Assembly: GCA_947624125.1 (NCBI GenBank)
Contig: CANQIY010000030.1
Coordinates: forward strand, 1 to 11,996
Reading direction: 5' to 3'
Length of the DNA: 11,996 nt
From: an uncultured Bacilli bacterium
GTDB taxonomy: Bacteria > Bacillota_I > Bacilli_A > RF39 > UBA660
Shown: positions 1-7,100 of the stretch, in pieces
How the letters are laid out: every line of letters starts with the position of its first letter
Position numbering within the stretch: the stretch's first letter is position 1
The notes under the pieces: generated by a model
Databases searched by the model: none
Told to the model about the DNA's origin: nothing
What the model saw: the letters and a program-made list of their open reading frames with translations, nothing else
Made by a program: the position numbers and the translations under genes

Positions 1-804
1 AGTAAAGGAACAACAATATGTGGTCTTGATTATGCTAAAAGTAAAAATTGGTATGGTTTAACTGAAGCAATTAAAGGAGGAGCTAGTCAAATAGCTAGTT
101 CTTATATCGATAAAGGACAATATACGACTTATTTACAAAAATTTAATGTTGTGCCAACCGATAGTAGTAAACTTTATGGTCATCAATATATGACGAATGT
201 AGCGGCTCCATCTAGTGAAGCCAAAACTTCTTATAATACTTATAAAAATGCTAATTTACTTGATAATGTCTTTGTCTTTTATATTCCCGTTTACAATAAT
301 ATGGATAACTCTGATTATACGGAAAGTCATGGAGCAATAGAGACTCCGGATGATGAAAATAATTTATCTAGTTTAGATATTAGTACTATTGTTGTAAGTA
401 GTAATTATCAATATAGCAGTGGTAAAATAGGAGGTATTAAACAAAATACGAATGTAGCTACAATTAAAAATACTTTAGAAAGTATTGCCGGAAGAGGTAG
501 TGTTATTATTAAAAATCATGAAGGAACTTTAGTAACAGATGGTTTAATTGGTACTGGTTTTACAGTTGAAATTAAAAATGCTAAAACAAGTGAAAGCCTA
601 AAAGCTATTGTAACGGGTGATACTTCTGGAGATGGTATTATTAATGCTCTTGATTTATTACAAGTTCAAAAAAATATTTTAGGTATTTATAGTTTAAATG
701 AAGAATATTATGCAGCGGGTGATACTTCTCATGATGGCTCAATTAATGCGCTAGATTTATTACAAGTTCAAAAAAATATTATAGGTAGTTATACAATTAG
801 TTAA
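1..804 (+). CDS. Secreted glucosaminidase-type cell-wall hydrolase with C-terminal type I dockerin (5' end outside window)
   Basis: The frame is open from base 1, so this is the C-terminal 267 residues of a longer protein. A GTG at 151 is internal, because the residues before it belong to the same domain. Visible residues 1-105 match the C-terminal half of the LytG/LytD-like glucosaminidase family (GH73 type), which cuts the glycan strands of peptidoglycan. Recognisable blocks are AIKGGASQIASSYIDKGQ, LQKFNV, HQYMTN (61-66) and FVFYIPVYNNM (91-101). The catalytic Glu would lie upstream and is not visible. Residues about 125-203 form a small beta-rich module like those preceding dockerins. Residues 206-262 are two dockerin repeats, GDTSGDGIINALD and GDTSHDGSINALD, each with Asp/Ser/Asp/Asn/Asp at calcium-loop positions 1, 3, 5, 9 and 12. 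The next gene, 16 nt downstream, encodes a cohesin-like membrane protein, so docking to it is inferred. The hydrolase family is well supported; the binding partner is inferred. Confidence 0.85.
   Translation, partial: SKGTTICGLDYAKSKNWYGLTEAIKGGASQIASSYIDKGQYTTYLQKFNVVPTDSSKLYGHQYMTNVAAPSSEAKTSYNTYKNANLLDNVFVFYIPVYNNMDNSDYTESHGAIETPDDENNLSSLDISTIVVSSNYQYSSGKIGGIKQNTNVATIKNTLESIAGRGSVIIKNHEGTLVTDGLIGTGFTVEIKNAKTSESLKAIVTGDTSGDGIINALDLLQVQKNILGIYSLNEEYYAAGDTSHDGSINALDLLQVQKNIIGSYTIS
616..786 (+). repeat. Tandem dockerin repeat, two near-identical units
   Basis: Two 22-codon units lie at 616-684 and 718-786, offset by 102 bases. They share an uninterrupted identical run of about 27 bases starting at the Asp codon of position 12, with only a few substitutions around it. 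Both units carry Ala-Leu at positions 10-11 and Gln-Lys at positions 17-18, the places that contact cohesin in studied type I dockerins. The two faces would therefore be nearly equivalent. Such internal symmetry is known to permit dual-mode binding; that consequence is inferred here. Confidence 0.8.
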
Positions 805-820
805 AAAGGAGTTTTAAAAA

Positions 821-2254
821 ATGAAAAAAGTAAAATTAATATTAAGTTTTATTCTATGTTTTGTTCTAGGACCACTACTTACTTATGCAGCATCCGGTAG
901 TATTTCTATTTCTAGTGCTAATACAATAGTTGTTGGTAATAAAGTAACGGTTACTGTTACTTTAAGTGGTAATGATATTGGTAGTTGGAGTATGCAACTT
1001 AATTATGATAAAAATTATTTAAAACTTACTAATTCTTCAGCTGAAGGTGGAGGTAATTTCATGGTTGGGTCTAGTACTTCTGGAATTAAATCTAAAAAAT
1101 ATACTTTTACTTTCCAAGCGTTAAAGAATGGTACAACAACTCTTTCCATGGGTGGTTATGAAGCTTATGCTTTTAGTAACATGGAAGAAATATCATTAAG
1201 TGCAGGGAGTAAACAAATAAGAATTATTACGCAACAAGAACTTGAGGCTAGTTATTCTAAAGATAATAATTTAAAAAGTTTAGCTGTTGATGGTTATGAA
1301 TTAACGCCAGAATTTAATAAAGATAATGTTGAGTATAGTGTAACTGTTCCAGAAGGTACTACTAGTGTTCATGTTAGTGCTAGTGTAAATGATAGTAAAG
1401 CTAGTTTAAGTGGGGATGGTGATATTTCCGTAAGTGAAGGAACTAATACCATAAAATTAGTTGTTAGAGCTGAAAATGGTAGTGAAAAAGTATATACTAT
1501 TATTGTTAATGTAATAGATGAAAATCCTATAAATGTGCAAATTGATGGCGAAGATTTTACTGTTATTAAATTAAGAGATAATTATAAGTGTCCTAATCTT
1601 TTTTTAGAAAGTGAAACAACAATTGGTGAATTTACAATTCCAACTTGTTATAATGATAAAATAAAATATACTTTAGTAGGGTTAAAAAGAAGTGATGGAA
1701 GTTTAGAAAATTATATTTATGAAAATGGTAAATATCGTAAATATCAAGAAATAGTAGGAACAAGTTTAAATATCATTATTTTAGATTATGATAAAGAAAT
1801 CGATAATTTAAAGGCCTCTAAAGAAAAAATAGATGGTAAAGAATATAATGTTTATAAAGTAAGTGATAAATCTAAAACTTATATTGTATATGGGGTAAAT
1901 GTTGAAACGGGGGAAAAGAATTTTTATAGTTATGATACGGTTAGTAAGACTTTCAGTCTGTATGATACAGAATTAATTGATAATTTAAAAGAAGAAAATA
2001 AAATATATGTTTATGTTATTATTGCTTTTGGAGTTTGTTTATTTTTATTAATTATTTGTTTAATTAGTGTAAGTTGTAGTAAGAAGAAAGTTATTAGAAA
2101 AATAAAAGAAAGAGAACAAAATATTGAAGAGAAAAATAAAAAAGAAGTAAAAGAAATTAAAGAAAGAAAAGAAGAAGAAATAGATATTGTTAATGATAAT
2201 ACCGATTATAATATTTTAAGAGAAGAAAAGAAAAGAAAAAGAAAAAAGAATTGA
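821..2254 (+). CDS. Membrane-anchored cohesin-like / cadherin-like scaffold protein
   Basis: This 477-residue protein starts at ATG 821 after an AAAGGAG site (805-811). A signal peptide covers about residues 1-24, with likely cleavage near TYA/ASG. Residues 25-136 look like a cohesin module: a VGNKVTVTVTLSG strand, SWSMQLNYDKNYLKL, then YTFTFQAL and later strands. Residues 145-232 resemble the cadherin-like beta-sandwich family common on Firmicutes surfaces (NNLKSLAVDGYELTPEF, VEYSVTVPEGTTSVHV). Residues 237-390 are unrecognised and include two Cys about 20 residues apart. Residues 395-419 are a single TM helix. Residues 420-477 are a Lys/Glu-rich, probably coiled-coil cytoplasmic tail ending in a basic cluster. 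The 16-nt gap after the dockerin hydrolase implies cotranscription. Likely role: hold dockerin proteins at the membrane face of the wall. Topology is secure; the cohesin call is by eye and could be another Ig-like fold. Confidence 0.75.
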   Translation: MKKVKLILSFILCFVLGPLLTYAASGSISISSANTIVVGNKVTVTVTLSGNDIGSWSMQLNYDKNYLKLTNSSAEGGGNFMVGSSTSGIKSKKYTFTFQALKNGTTTLSMGGYEAYAFSNMEEISLSAGSKQIRIITQQELEASYSKDNNLKSLAVDGYELTPEFNKDNVEYSVTVPEGTTSVHVSASVNDSKASLSGDGDISVSEGTNTIKLVVRAENGSEKVYTIIVNVIDENPINVQIDGEDFTVIKLRDNYKCPNLFLESETTIGEFTIPTCYNDKIKYTLVGLKRSDGSLENYIYENGKYRKYQEIVGTSLNIIILDYDKEIDNLKASKEKIDGKEYNVYKVSDKSKTYIVYGVNVETGEKNFYSYDTVSKTFSLYDTELIDNLKEENKIYVYVIIAFGVCLFLLIICLISVSCSKKKVIRKIKEREQNIEEKNKKEVKEIKERKEEEIDIVNDNTDYNILREEKKRKRKKN

Positions 2255-2274
2255 AAGTAAGTCAATTCTTTTTT
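2242..2274. terminator. Bidirectional intrinsic terminator between convergent genes
   Basis: A perfect 13-bp inverted repeat (AAAAAAGAATTGA / TCAATTCTTTTTT) flanks a 7-base loop at 2255-2261. The A-run of one arm and the T-run of the other give a U-tail on either strand. The TGA stop of the cohesin gene (2252-2254) lies inside the left arm, and the TAA stop of the minus-strand mutase gene (2273-2275) overlaps the end of the right arm. One element therefore serves both genes. Confidence 0.9.
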
Positions 2275-3628
2275 AATGATTATATATTTCAATAAGAGTT
2301 TTAAATAATTTCTCTAAATTTAACATATTTTCTTTTGTTTTTGATTCACATCTAAATGTTATATTAGGTCCTGTATTACTTGCTCGAACATAAGCCCAAC
2401 TATCTTTAAATAAAACTTTTAAACCATCTATTTCTAAATATTTATAACCTTTTTCATCACAATATTTTTTAATATTAGCAATGACTTCATATTTTGTTTC
2501 ATCTTTAGATGGAAATTTTAATTCAGGTGTTGCAAAATATCTAGGAATTGTTTCATCTAACTCACTTAAACTTTGATTAGTTTTGCTTAAAATTTCTAAT
2601 AATCTTAAAGCAGCATACATTGCACTTTCGGTACTAAATAAACGGTCATTTATAGAAATATGACCAACATATTGAATACCAAAAGGAATATTTTCTTTTA
2701 AAACTTTTTCTTGGGTATAACTTGAACCTGTTCGACAAATAACGGGCGAACCACCTAGTTTAAGAACTTCATCTTTAAAGATATCACTACATTTAGCATC
2801 ATATAAGAAACTTTTATTTTCAACTTTATCAATAATATTGCGAACAATTAAAATACCATAATTTTCAATTGAAACTCTTTTTCCTTTTTCATCAATAATA
2901 CCTATTCTATCGCCATCACCATCAAAACCAATACCCACATCAGCTTTAAGCTCTAAAACTTTCTTTTTTAAATCTTTTAAATTATTTTCAACGGAAGGGT
3001 CAGCGGGATGATTAGGAAAAGTGCCATCAGAGGTTTCATTTAAAATAGTTAAATCGATATTAAACTTAGAAAAAATATCTCTTGCTACTAAAGTTGTGAC
3101 CCCATTAGCTAGGTCAAGAACAACTTTTAATTTTTTCTTCCCAAATTTAAGATGACTTGTAATATAATCAATATAATCATCTTTTATATTTTCATGAGTT
3201 AATTTCCCTTTACCTTTTATAAATTTTCCTTTTTCAATATAGGTTTTTAAATCTTTGACCATAATTCCTCTTGCATTAGCGTATTCATCAAAAGAGAATT
3301 TAAAACCATTTTCATCACTAGGATTATGGGATGCCGTAATCATAATCCCAAATAATTTATTTTTGTAGCGGGCATAATAATGCATTGGAGTTGTCGTAAG
3401 ACCATAATCAATCACGTTAATACCACTTTCAAGAAGGCCATTAATTAAATTAACATGTAAGCTTTCAGAAGAAGGGCGATTATCATGGGATACGACACAA
3501 GCTTTTTGCGCTAAAAATTCTTGTAAAAAAGAACCATAACCTAAACCAATTTGATAAGCTATTTTATCATTAATATCACTTGGATATTTACCTCTAATAT
3601 CATACTCTCTAAAAATTTTATCTTTCAT
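2273..3628 (-). CDS. Phosphomannomutase/phosphoglucomutase family protein with altered sugar loop
   Basis: This 451-residue cytoplasmic protein is of normal length for the bacterial alpha-D-phosphohexomutase family, which interconverts hexose 6- and 1-phosphates through a phosphoserine. Start ATG 3626-3628 follows AGGAAGG (3634-3640). Family motifs in order are FREYDIRG (6-13), the catalytic phosphoserine loop TASHNPSDENG with Ser100, the Mg-binding loop FDGDGDR with Asp236, 238 and 240, and the C-terminal phosphate loop RASNTGP (415-421). The third, sugar-recognition loop is odd. The usual GEMSGH-like motif reads GIQYVGH (317-323), losing the Glu and Ser that bind sugar hydroxyls, while His323 is kept. 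The preceding TGHS-type motif reads TGSS. Catalytic and metal sites are intact, so phosphoryl transfer is plausible but sugar specificity is uncertain. It stands alone on the minus strand. The product would normally feed cell-wall or surface sugar synthesis. Confidence 0.88.
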   Translation of the reverse strand: MKDKIFREYDIRGKYPSDINDKIAYQIGLGYGSFLQEFLAQKACVVSHDNRPSSESLHVNLINGLLESGINVIDYGLTTTPMHYYARYKNKLFGIMITASHNPSDENGFKFSFDEYANARGIMVKDLKTYIEKGKFIKGKGKLTHENIKDDYIDYITSHLKFGKKKLKVVLDLANGVTTLVARDIFSKFNIDLTILNETSDGTFPNHPADPSVENNLKDLKKKVLELKADVGIGFDGDGDRIGIIDEKGKRVSIENYGILIVRNIIDKVENKSFLYDAKCSDIFKDEVLKLGGSPVICRTGSSYTQEKVLKENIPFGIQYVGHISINDRLFSTESAMYAALRLLEILSKTNQSLSELDETIPRYFATPELKFPSKDETKYEVIANIKKYCDEKGYKYLEIDGLKVLFKDSWAYVRASNTGPNITFRCESKTKENMLNLEKLFKTLIEIYNH

Positions 3629-3653
3629 AAAAACCTTCCTATTCTTAAATTAA

Positions 3654-3662
3654 ATTCTATCA
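3654..3662 (-). promoter_or_regulatory. Extended -10 promoter candidate for the mutase gene
   Basis: On the minus strand this reads TGATAGAAT, an extended -10 (TGnTAnnnT) about 25 bases upstream of the start codon. No convincing -35 lies 16-18 bases further upstream; that area is a T-run on the minus strand. It is proposed from position and motif only. Confidence 0.45.
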
Positions 3663-3749
3663 TATTTTATGGAAAAAAAAAAGACTTTTATATAAGATGC
3701 TAAAAATAATTATTTGTTTTGAAATTTGCATAAATTTAAAATTTATATC

Positions 3750-3778
3750 TGTACAATTAAAAAGAAATATGATACACT
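3750..3778 (+). promoter_or_regulatory. Promoter candidate for a short intergenic RNA
   Basis: TGTACA (3750-3755, four of six matches to TTGACA) is followed after 17 bases by an extended -10, TGATACACT (TG at 3770-3771, hexamer 3773-3778). The predicted start is near 3785, exactly where a hairpin begins. An alternative -10, TATGAT (3768-3773), has no good partner. Confidence 0.4.
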
Positions 3779-3784
3779 TAATTT

Positions 3785-3852
3785 GTCTATTTATAAGATA
3801 GACTTGGATATTTGGCGAATACTATTTATGAAAATATAAATAGTATTTTTTT
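3785..3852 (+). ncRNA. Candidate small RNA of about 70 nt, two hairpins
   Basis: This stretch lies between a plausible promoter and an intrinsic terminator and contains no credible reading frame. It folds by eye into a 5' hairpin, GTCTAT (3785-3790) with ATAGAC (3798-3803), a 14-base single-stranded linker (3804-3817), and the terminator hairpin. I recognise no known RNA family. It could also be a stub transcript or a remnant leader. The octamer GGCGAATA (3814-3821) is complementary to a site in the downstream T-box leader. Confidence 0.35.
3818..3852 (+). terminator. Strong intrinsic terminator with no gene in front of it
   Basis: A perfect 12-bp stem, AATACTATTTAT (3818-3829) with ATAAATAGTATT (3836-3847), encloses a 6-base loop and runs into seven T residues (3846-3852). 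A U-tail exists only in the plus direction. The gene to the left runs on the opposite strand, so this terminator must end either a short local RNA or read-through transcription. Confidence 0.75.
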
Positions 3853-3907
3853 ATTAAAATGTCAAAAAATCGACCAAATTCGCAATATAGTTAGTAAGAA
3901 AAAATGA

Positions 3908-3936
3908 TTGACTTTTTAAAGTTTAATGCCTATAAT
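3908..3936 (+). promoter_or_regulatory. Near-consensus vegetative promoter of the ileS T-box leader
   Basis: TTGACT (3908-3913), a 17-base spacer and a perfect TATAAT (3931-3936) match the housekeeping sigma-factor consensus in all but one base. Transcription should start near 3943, just before the T-box Stem I. Constitutive initiation fits a gene controlled by attenuation. Confidence 0.88.
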
Positions 3937-3942
3937 TAATTC

Positions 3943-4150
3943 ATATAAAAACGAAGACAAGACACGTACTTATTTTATCTTTTTAAAGAGAGTTAGTATT
4001 TTGGTGTAAACTAACAAAAGAAAAATAAGCTATATCACTTGTTAGTTGACTTTTTAGTCCGCTTATTTAAGCGTTATCAAAAGAAGATGAATAAATTCAT
4101 AAATTAAGGTGGTACCGCGGTTATTCGCCCTTAGGTTATGAATTTTTTTT
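3943..4150 (+). promoter_or_regulatory. Ile-specific T-box riboswitch controlling ileS
   Basis: T-box leaders sense uncharged tRNA and permit read-through when the cognate aminoacyl-tRNA is low. Stem I closes with ACAAG (3957-3961) and CTTGT (4038-4042). Its distal hairpin, GTTAG (3992-3996) with CTAAC (4011-4015), carries the conserved AGAGAG and GGTGTAA elements. The specifier loop on the 3' side contains ATC at 4034-4036, an isoleucine codon followed by A. Another hairpin is CGCTT (4060-4064) with AAGCG (4069-4073). The T-box core AAGGTGGTACCGCGG lies at 4106-4120. UGGU (4110-4113) can pair with a tRNA ending ACCA. The antiterminator pairs AAGG with CCTT (4129-4132) and GCG (4117-4119) with CGC (4126-4128). 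Specifier, position and downstream gene all agree on isoleucine. Confidence 0.95.
4093..4150 (+). terminator. T-box attenuator terminator hairpin
   Basis: AAATTCATAA (4093-4102) pairs perfectly with TTATGAATTT (4136-4145). An inner segment, TAAGG (4105-4109), pairs with CCTTA (4129-4133). A T-run ends at 4150. The inner segment shares bases with the antiterminator, so the two folds are mutually exclusive. Confidence 0.88.
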
Positions 4151-4169
4151 ATAGAAAAGGAGAATTTAG

Positions 4170-7100
4170 ATGAAAAAGTTTGAGAGTTTAGATAATGATG
4201 AAGTTAGTAAAGTAGAAGGTAAGATTTTAGAAAGATGGATGAAAGATGACATCTTAGATAAGTGTATTCAAAATAGAAAAGACCATGATTACTTTGTCTT
4301 TTATGATGGACCTGCAACGGCAAATGGGATGCCCGGTCTTCATCATATGGTAGCTAAGTTTTTAAAAGATAGTTTTTGTAAATATAAAACAATGCAGGGT
4401 TATAAAGTATTAAGAAAAGTAGGATGGGATACCCATGGTTTACCAGTTGAAGTTCAGGTTGAGAAAAAATTAGGTTTCTTAAATAAAAACGATATTGAAA
4501 AATATGGAATTAAAGAATTTAATGAAGAATGTCGGAAAACAGTTTGGGAAAATGAAAAATCTTTTTGTGATTTAACTAACAAAATGGGTCAATTTATCGA
4601 TTTGGAAAATCGGTATATTACTTATGATAATAATTATATTGAAACCGAATGGTGGATTTTAAAAAAATTCTTTGATGAAGGCTTATTTTATGAAGGTAGT
4701 AAAATTCTTCCTTATTGTCCAAGATGTGGAACAGGTCTTGCTTCCCATGAAGTAGCCCAAGGGTATAAAGAAGTATCTGTTGAAACAGTTATTGTACCAA
4801 TGAAGAAAAAGGGGGAAGATGTCTACTTTTTAGTGTGGACGACAACTCCATGGACTCTTTTAGCTAATGTTGCTATTTGTGTTAATCCGGATGCTGACTA
4901 TGTTTTAGTCGAAAGTAAAGGTTATAAATTTATTTTAGGAGCATCTTTAGCTCCCAAAGTTTTAAAAGATGATTATCAAATTTTAAAAACTTATAAAGGT
5001 AAAGATTTAGAGTATATGGAATATGAACAATTATTACCATTCTTAAAAGTTAATAAAAAAGCTTTCTATGTTACATGTGATAATTATGTAACAATGGAAG
5101 ATGGAACCGGTATTGTTCATATTGCTCCATCTTTCGGTGCTGATGATGCTAATGTTGGTAAGAATTATGATTTACCATACTTAAATCCTGTTGGAGAAGA
5201 TGGCTGTTATAAAGAAGGTCCATGGAAAGGCATGCTTGTTTTTGATGCTGATAAAGAAGTAATTAATTATTTAAAAGAAAATGATAAATTATTTAAAAAA
5301 CAAAAAATGGTTCATAATTATCCTCATTGTTGGCGTTGTAAATCCCCTCTAATATATTATTCAAAACCATCATTTTATTTAGAAATCACAAAGTTAAAAG
5401 ACCAAATTATTAAAAATAATAAAACCGTTAATTGGGTACCTTCTTATGTAGGGGAAAAACGGTTTGAAAATTGGCTTTTAAACTTAAATGACTGGGCTAT
5501 TTCAAGAAGTCGTTATTGGGGATGTCCACTTCCTTTATGGCGTTGTAGTTGTGGTCATGATGAAATGATTGGTAGTAGAAAAGAATTAGTCGAAAAAGCT
5601 ATTGAAAAAATTGATGAATCTATTGATTTACACCGTCCATATGTTGATGATATACATATTAAATGTCCAAAATGTGGAAAAGAAATGACAAGAGTAAAAG
5701 ATGTAATCGACTGTTGGTTTGACTCTGGTGCGATGCCTTTTGCTCAATATCATTATCCATTTGAAAATAAAGAATTATGGGAAAGTCAATTTCCAGCTGA
5801 TTTCATCTGTGAAGGAATTGACCAAACAAGAGGTTGGTTTTATTCTCTTTTAGTAATATCGACATTTGTAAAAGGAGTATCACCTTATAAAAATGTTTTA
5901 GTTAATGAATTATTATTGGATAAAAATGGCCAAAAAATGCATAAATCGAAAGGAAATGCTATTGAACCATTTACTATCATGGAAAAATATGGAGCTGATA
6001 CTGTAAGATGGTATCTTCCTTATGTATCTCCTGTATGGACTCCTCTTAAATTTGATGAAGATGGTTTAAAAGAAGTATATTCAAAATTCTTTAATCCTTT
6101 AAAAAATACTTATAATTTCTTTAGTATGTATGCAACAACAGATAAAATTGACATCGAAAAGTGTCATGTTCCCTATGAAGAGAGAGAAGATATCGATAAA
6201 TGGTTATTATCTAAATATAATTCTTTATTAAAAGTTGTTACAGAAGGTTATGAAGAATATGATTTAAATAAAGTAGTAAGAAATATTACTAACTTTGTTT
6301 CAGAAGATTTATCTAATTGGTATATAAGACGTTGTCGTAATCGTTTCTGGGGTAGTACTCTTTCTAAAAGTAAAAAAGCAGTTTATATCACAACTTATGA
6401 AGTTTTAGAAGGACTTACGAAGATTATTGCACCAATTGTTCCTTTTATAAGTGAAGAAATATATACGAAACTAACAGGTAATTATTCTGTGCATTTAGAA
6501 GACTTTCCAAAAGTAAATTCGGCTTATATCAATTATCCTTTAGAAGAAAAAATGGATTATGTACGTAATTTGATTTCTTTAGGTAGATGGGTAAGAGAAG
6601 ATGCCAAAATTAAAGTTAGAACTCCATTAAAAATGGCTATTATTGATGCCAAAGTATATGAAAAAATTAATGATTTAGTACCTCTTATTTTAGAAGAATT
6701 AAATGTTAAAGAAGTTATAGCGGAAGAAGATTTACATAAGTATATGAATATTACTTTAAAACCTAATTATAAAGTAGTGGGAAAAATATTTGGTAGTAAA
6801 ATTAAAGATTATGAAAAATTCTTAGAGACAACTACTTTAGATGAATTAAGTAATAAACAAGTAAAATTCTTAGATACTGTAATTGAAAAAGAAATGTATG
6901 AAGTAAAAATATCTTCGAAAGAAGGTTATGATGTTGGCGTACTTGATAATTTATTTATTATACTAAATACTAATTTAACTGAAGATTTGATTTTAGAAGG
7001 TCATGCGCGAGAATTTGTATCAAAAATTCAAAATATGCGTAAAAATCTTAATTTTGATATCAGTGATAGAATAACTATTTTATATAATGGTGAAGACTTT

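Noticed and set aside
151..153. GTG as the start of the glucosaminidase-dockerin gene
   Set aside because: The frame is open to base 1, and the upstream residues (AIKGGASQIASSYIDKGQ, LQKFNV) are conserved parts of the same domain. There is no ribosome site or signal peptide at 151.
1..2254. Cellulosome or plant-fibre-degrading gene cluster
   Set aside because: Only one dockerin protein and one cohesin-like module are present. The cargo is a peptidoglycan hydrolase, and there are no cellulases, carbohydrate-binding modules or multi-cohesin scaffoldins in the window.
2252..2254. Mycoplasma-type code with UGA read as tryptophan
   Set aside because: All recognisable Trp positions, such as those in the synthetase, are TGG. 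No real gene has an in-frame TGA, and the TGA at 2252-2254 coincides with the terminator where a stop is expected.
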